A stretch of DNA of 9,459 bases from Propionibacteriales bacterium. Lineage in GTDB: Bacteria > Actinomycetota > Actinomycetes > Propionibacteriales > Propionibacteriaceae. Shown here in pieces: positions 5,655 through 9,459 of this stretch. The stretch is taken from positions 1-9,459 of the forward strand of contig JAKDKP010000045.1 in NCBI GenBank assembly GCA_030453285.1, given 5' to 3'. Made by a program: the position numbers and the translations under genes. A model generated the notes under the pieces. The model did no database searches and was not told where the DNA came from. It saw only the letters and a program-made list of their open reading frames with translations. How positions within the stretch are numbered: position 1 is the stretch's first letter; every line of letters starts with the position of its first letter.

Positions 5655-7157
5655 ATGCAGATCCCACAGGCTGGTGCCATGGACCTGGAAGCCGCCACCA
5701 CCGACCTGCACACCTCCGACGGGGGCCGGCGAGGGCTGGTGGCTGTGATCAGCGTCGCCTTCATCACCACGTACCTCTTTGGCAGCGCCAACGTTGCCCT
5801 GCCGTACATCCGGACCGAACTGCACAGCTCACCCGCCGCCGGTGCGATGGTGATGGGCGGCTACGCGGTCACGTTCGCCACCCTGCAGATCTGGTTCGGT
5901 CGTCTGGGCGACAACGTCGGCCGTCATCATCTGTTGCGGTGGGGCCTGGCCGGGATCGTGCTGACCAGCGTGGCCGTCGGCGCTGCGAACTCGATCACCG
6001 CACTGATCGTCCTGCGCATGGTGCAGGGCATCGCCGTGGCCGCGGCAGCACCACAACTGCTGTCGACGATCCAGGCCACCAGACACGGCGCGGCCAGAGC
6101 GCGCGCGATTGCCGGGTTCAGTGCGGCAGCCGGCCTCGGCTCCGGTGCCGGGGTTGTCCTGGGTGGCGCACTGGGTCAGCTCAACCTCGGTGGGCTCACG
6201 TGGCGTCCGGTGATGTGGAGTCCGGCGGTGGTCGCCGGCGTCGCCTGGTGGCTGAGCCGGCACGTCGCGCCGACCGCGGCGGCGAACCGGCAGCGGCACG
6301 ACCTGACCGGAACCGCTCTGCTGACCGCCGCACTGGTCGCCCTGGTTGGCGCGCTGTCGTTGGGGCCGACTCTTGCGTGGCCGTGGTGGACCCTGGCCCT
6401 GCTGGTACTCGCCATCGGCGGCCTCGCCCTGTTCTGGCGGGTCGAACACCGCTGGGAACAGCGCGGCGGGTCTCCGTTGGTGCCACCGTCGGTGGTGAGG
6501 CTCCCGACGGTGGCGGCCGGCCTGGTGATGACGGGACTCTTCTTCGGCGGCTACGGCGCCTTCACCTACGAGTGGGCGGCGCACACCCAGCAGGCTCTGG
6601 GCTCGCAGGTCCTGCAGTCTGGCCTGGGTCTTGGCGGATTCTGCCTCGCCTTCTTCCTGGGCAGCCTCGCGCTGGGGCGCGTCCAGGAACGGCTGGGAAA
6701 CTTGACCATGGCGGTGGGTGGCCTGCTGCAACTGCTGGCCTTGGCGGGCATCGTCGTGGTGGGTGTCCTGGCCCCGGCCGAGGTGTGGATCCTGGCCCAG
6801 CAGCCGCCGACGGTGCTCCTGGGAATCGCCCAGGCCTGGCAGTTCGGACCGCTGGTCCAGACCGTGATGGCAGGGGTTCCGGACCGGGCGGCCGGCCTCA
6901 CCGGCGGGCTGGTCTCCACCGCGCAGCAGGCCGCCCTGGCGGTCGGCGTTGCGGTCATCGGTGGAGCCTTCTTCGCCGTCAGCGGCTCGGTCTCACCCGC
7001 CTCGGGCTGGGCGGTCGGCATCGGACTCCAGGCGATCGGTACGGCCGGCTTCATCGCGCTGGCCATCTGGATGCGCCGCCGTCTCGCCACCCACCCTGCA
7101 TCGCGGCCGGTTGCCCGCGGCGAGGTTGCCGTGTCGATGACGACCAGCCATTCCTGA
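5655..7157 (+). CDS. MFS drug/metabolite exporter, DHA2-like (14 helices)
   Basis: The product is 500 residues, the usual size for the 14-helix DHA2 (EmrB/QacA-type) major facilitator group. Hydrophobic segments run from about residue 28 to 475. Motif A is visible as GRLGDNVGR (82-90) and motif C as GLGSGAGVVLGG (160-171) followed by WRPVMW (183-188), the counterpart of the WRWIF segment after helix 5. Proteins of this type export drugs or metabolites by proton antiport in the inner membrane; the substrate cannot be read from sequence. The ATG at 5655 has no strong ribosome binding site; ATG 5679 (residue 9) with an AGG 8 nt upstream is an alternative. The gene diverges from the XRE/MmyB-type regulator, which probably controls it. 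The C-terminal tail after residue 475 is hydrophilic. Confidence 0.93.
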   Translation: MQIPQAGAMDLEAATTDLHTSDGGRRGLVAVISVAFITTYLFGSANVALPYIRTELHSSPAAGAMVMGGYAVTFATLQIWFGRLGDNVGRHHLLRWGLAGIVLTSVAVGAANSITALIVLRMVQGIAVAAAAPQLLSTIQATRHGAARARAIAGFSAAAGLGSGAGVVLGGALGQLNLGGLTWRPVMWSPAVVAGVAWWLSRHVAPTAAANRQRHDLTGTALLTAALVALVGALSLGPTLAWPWWTLALLVLAIGGLALFWRVEHRWEQRGGSPLVPPSVVRLPTVAAGLVMTGLFFGGYGAFTYEWAAHTQQALGSQVLQSGLGLGGFCLAFFLGSLALGRVQERLGNLTMAVGGLLQLLALAGIVVVGVLAPAEVWILAQQPPTVLLGIAQAWQFGPLVQTVMAGVPDRAAGLTGGLVSTAQQAALAVGVAVIGGAFFAVSGSVSPASGWAVGIGLQAIGTAGFIALAIWMRRRLATHPASRPVARGEVAVSMTTSHS

Positions 7158-7228
7158 TCAGCACGGGCTCGGACGATCATGATCATTCGTACGATCTTGA
7201 TCAACTGCTCGGTCGATGCCGTACGAGA
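7158..7228. other. Convergent intergenic gap rich in GATC palindromes
   Basis: The exporter and the GGT-like gene end facing each other across 71 bp. The stretch carries TGATCA at 7155-7160 (overlapping the exporter stop), 7180-7185 and 7198-7203, the 10-bp palindrome GATCATGATC (7175-7184), the palindrome TCGTACGA (7187-7194), and a second CGTACGA near 7220. The two inner TGATCA copies could form a weak 6-bp stem. No GC-rich stem with a T-tract is present in either direction, so no intrinsic terminator is evident. Confidence 0.5.
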
Positions 7229-9069
7229 TCAGCGGCCGGACGCGTACCCCTGCATCCCGCGCGGATTGGCGCCGGCAGACAGGATTCCGGTCTCGGGATC
7301 GGTGGCCACGGCGCAGAGGCGACCCTCCGACCATGGTGCGCCGACGGTGACGAGATGGCCTCGATCTCGCAGACCCGTGATCAGGTTGGGGTCGGCACCG
7401 CCCTCGATCAGCACCGAGCCCGGCTCGTACGTCCGAGGCCAGAACGAGCCGATCACCGCGTCGGTGTGCCAATTGGTGGCATCGATCGCGCCCTGCAGAT
7501 CCATCCGGCCGGTACGGGCGTGCTCGTCGGCGACGCGCAGGAAGAAGTGCGTGCTCCACTGGTCCTGCTGGTCACCGCCGGGGGTGCCGAAGGCGAGCCG
7601 GACCGCACCGCCCAGCGAAGCCATGCTCGGCGTCAACGTTGTCCGTGGTCGTCGGCCAGGGGTCAGTGAGTTGGGCAGCCCCTTGGTCAGCCATGCCATC
7701 TGCAATCGGCTGCCCAGCGGGAATCCCAGCTCACCGATCACTGGATTCGATTGGAGCCAGCCACCGCTCGGGGTCGCCGACACCAGATTGCCCCACCGGT
7801 CGACGACATCGACATGGCAGGTGTCGCCGCGGGTGACGCCGTTGGCATCGACCGAACCGTCGTCACCGGTCGAGTGCTCGGCGCCGGTCTGGATCGTCGG
7901 CTCGCCGACACCGGCCGCCGCCGAGGCCGTGGCCTCGCCGAGCAACAGCCGTCGTACGTGGTCGGCCAGTGCCGCACTCCGTCCGCCCGGTGCGCCCGGT
8001 CGCCACTGGGTCGACGCCCGCTCGCCGATCAGGGCGCGTCGCTGTTCGGCGTACGACTCCGACAGCAGCGCCTCGAGCGGCACCTCACCGGCATCGCCGT
8101 ACCAGGCGTCCCGATCCGCGAAGGCGAGCTTGGTCTGCTCCAGGAGCCGATGCACCACGTGGGCATCAAATCCATTGGGAGCAAGGGATCCCGGCGACAC
8201 GTCACCGAGCAGGGTGAGTTGTTGCAGGAGCACGGGACCCTGGGACCATGGACCGGCCTTGTGCACGGTCCAATCGCCCCAATCAGCCTGGACCGGTTCC
8301 TCCCAGGTCGCCGCGAAACCGGCAAGGTCGTCACCGGTCATCGTGCCGCGGTGTGGGGTGCCCGAGGAGTCCATCGTCACGGTGTCGGAGGTGACCAGCA
8401 TGGCCTCGGCGATGAACCCCTCGCGCCAGCACCGACGCGCCGCCTCGATCTGGGACTCCCGATCACCTCCGGCCGCTTCGGCTTCGTTGACGAGTCGCCG
8501 CCACGTGGCCCCCAGTGCTGGCTGACGGAACAGGACGCCCGGTCGCGGAGGCTCTCCACCCGGCAGCCACACCGCCGCCGAGGTCGGCCAGTGGTCGGTG
8601 AACAGATCCCGTACGGCCTGGACCGTGGCGCCGATCCTGGGCACCGGATCGTGGCCAACCTCGGCGAGTTCGATCGCGTGGGCCAGCACATCAGCCAACG
8701 GCCAGGTGCCAAGATCACGCAGCAGGACCAGCCAGGCGTCCACCGCGCCCGGCACCGAGGCGGCCAGCGGACCGGTGCCGGGGACGAGATCGAGACCCAG
8801 GGAGCGGTACGTTGCCACGCCGGCGCCGGCCCCTGCCCGCAGAGCACCCGAGGTGCCGCGCCACGCACGCTGGCCAGGATCGGGGCGTCCCCGCCGGGAC
8901 CATTGAGATGCGGTTCGACCACATGCAGGACGAACCCGGCCGTGACGGCGGCATCGAAGGCGTTCCCACCACGCTCGAGGACCGATTGGGCGGCCGCGGT
9001 GGCCAACCAGTGCGTGCTGGACACCATCCCGAAGGTGCCGCGCAGGGTCGGTCGGGTGGTGAAGGTCAT
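7229..9069 (-). pseudogene. Gamma-glutamyltransferase-family gene with frameshift
   Basis: The reading starts at ATG 9069 with AGGAG 7 nt upstream (9081-9077). Residues 1-84 hold the family start, including GGNAFDAAVTAG (34-45) and NGPGG (56-60). The frame then fails at the GC palindrome 8830-8819. The remaining 530 residues continue in another frame from GGC 8821 to TGA 7229. Joining them gives about 614 residues, full family length, with the catalytic-type motif GDTCH (nucleophile Thr near 418), GTPGGDQQDQW and the C-terminal NPRGMQGYASGR. One or four bases are missing; four restores GPAPA-GVATYRS. Everything else is intact, so this is either a very recent null mutation or a sequencing/assembly error. 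There is no signal peptide, unlike classical periplasmic GGT; the substrate is unknown and the enzyme may hydrolyse gamma-glutamyl or related amides in the cytoplasm. Confidence 0.88.
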
Positions 9070-9089
9070 GCGCTGCTCCTGGGGTCGCC

Positions 9090-9107
9090 CCGACGATAGC
9101 TCGTCGG
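9090..9107 (-). promoter_or_regulatory. 18-bp palindrome over likely -10 of the GGT-like gene
   Basis: CCGACGA (9090-9096) and TCGTCGG (9101-9107) are perfect 7-bp inverted arms around TAGC. On the minus strand the right half contains TATCGT (9098-9093), matching the actinobacterial -10 pattern TAnnnT. It would place transcription start near 9086 and leave about 17 nt of leader with the AGGAG site. No good -35 lies 17 nt upstream, as expected for an activator-dependent promoter. A repressor bound here would block the promoter; that is inference. Confidence 0.45.
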
Positions 9108-9113
9108 TGGCGG

Positions 9114-9154
9114 GCTCGACGGCTGCCCCGGTTTGGTGCTCGACGGCTGCCCCG
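9114..9154. repeat. Perfect 17-bp direct repeat, period 24
   Basis: GCTCGACGGCTGCCCCG occurs at 9114-9130 and again, identical, at 9138-9154, separated by GTTTGGT. Relative to the start site inferred for the GGT-like gene (near 9086), the copies lie at about -28 to -44 and -52 to -68, the usual place for activator sites. Alternatively it is a simple local duplication. It lies outside any gene I can support. Confidence 0.8.
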
Positions 9155-9459
9155 AGTCGACATCCGGTCCGGCAAAGCCTCGGCGAGGCCATCGTTACGG
9201 TTTCGTGTCGCAGGACGCTTGACCACGCTCCAGCGCGACAATAGCTTTCGAGGACTTGACCACCTCGGGAGACGGATCTTCATGTCACGCACCCCTGATC
9301 GCGCCAACGCTGGCCGACCGGGCCGGCATGATCAACTCTTCCTCGACGCAGGACCGATCAGGTCGACAAAGCCCGTTGCCCGCGTCAGCGGGCCCCGGAC
9401 CCGTACGCGCACCGGCGTCCCCCCGTGTGCCAGTGTTGGCCTCACCGTCGCACCTGCGG
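9155..9459. other. Upstream/edge region with unresolved partial ORFs
   Basis: No gene here can be called safely. A palindrome GCCTCG-G-CGAGGC lies at 9177-9189. On the plus strand ATG 9282 (GGGAG 10 nt upstream) opens a frame of 59 codons to the edge, and ATG 9328 opens another of about 44. On the minus strand a frame entering from the edge ends at TGA 9334-9332 and reads GTPVRVRVRGPLTRATGF then VDLIGPASRKS, the most protein-like of the three. All have GC3 near 70%, below the clear genes, so GC3 does not decide. The plus-strand promoter at 9219-9247 favours a rightward gene; the residue pattern favours a leftward gene end. Confidence 0.3.
9219..9247 (+). promoter_or_regulatory. Candidate sigma-70-type promoter facing right
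   Basis: TTGACC (9219-9224) is separated by exactly 17 nt from TAGCTT (9242-9247), which fits the TAnnnT pattern. Transcription would start near 9254, heading to the right edge. The -35 is part of a 9-bp direct repeat CTTGACCAC (9218-9226 and 9255-9263, period 37). No downstream gene is certain. Confidence 0.35.

Noticed and set aside
5829..6731. 300-codon open frame on the minus strand
   Set aside because: It lies antisense to the MFS exporter, is rich in Arg/Gln/His/Gly/Pro and lacks domains; typical shadow in high-GC DNA.
5939..7669. 576-codon plus-strand frame across the exporter and the convergent gap
   Set aside because: Extremely Arg/Gly/Pro-rich and out of frame with the clear exporter; no recognisable motif.
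8818..8830. Programmed -1 ribosomal frameshift in the GGT-like gene
   Set aside because: There is no X-XXY-YYZ slippery heptamer and the family is not known to use frameshifting; a mutation or sequencing error is simpler.
7179..9244. Two long plus-strand frames (7179-8525 and 7751-9244)
   Set aside because: Both are antisense to the GGT-like gene, whose residues and motifs are unmistakable; their composition is that of shadows.
1..9459. CRISPR array, insertion sequence or integrase
   Set aside because: No regularly spaced repeats, no transposase or integrase motifs and no terminal inverted repeats with target duplications were seen; the 17-bp repeat has only two copies.

Overview
The window looks like chromosomal DNA from a high-GC actinobacterium. 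Coding density is high, most genes have G or C in the third codon position, neighbouring genes overlap as ATGA, and the regulator and MoxR/DUF58 genes are of types common in Actinobacteria. The genus cannot be fixed from the sequence. Bases 1-360 are the exception: by direct count they are about 49% GC, clearly below the rest.

Layout. (1) 1-459 is a low-GC edge. On the minus strand it holds a 29-residue small ORF with a perfect ribosome binding site (167-256), a 36-nt near-perfect inverted repeat (122-157), and the start of a further gene that leaves the window (1-98). (2) 460-4610, minus strand, is a tight five-gene run: DUF4129 membrane protein, two-helix membrane protein, MoxR-type AAA+ ATPase, DUF58 protein, six-helix membrane protein. 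Junctions are ATGA overlaps or a 2-nt gap. (3) 4718-5578, minus, is an XRE-type regulator with a MmyB-like C-terminal domain, divergent from (4) a DHA2-type MFS exporter at 5655-7157, plus. (5) 7229-9069, minus, is a gamma-glutamyltransferase-family gene broken by a frameshift inside a 12-bp GC palindrome near 8819-8830. Its upstream region carries a perfect 17-bp tandem repeat and an 18-bp palindrome over the likely -10. (6) 9155-9459 has a plausible plus-strand promoter and unresolved edge ORFs.

How the parts may work together. The MoxR/DUF58/DUF4129 run resembles the widespread MoxR-DUF58-transglutaminase modules, in which a AAA+ ATPase acts with membrane-anchored partners at the envelope; here no transglutaminase is visible. 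The regulator and the exporter form a classic divergent regulator/efflux pair. The GGT-like gene faces the exporter and seems separately controlled. The most speculative item is the small basic His/Cys/Gly-rich peptide, followed by a hairpin and another gene. That layout fits a peptide-precursor operon but is unproven, because the rest lies outside the window.
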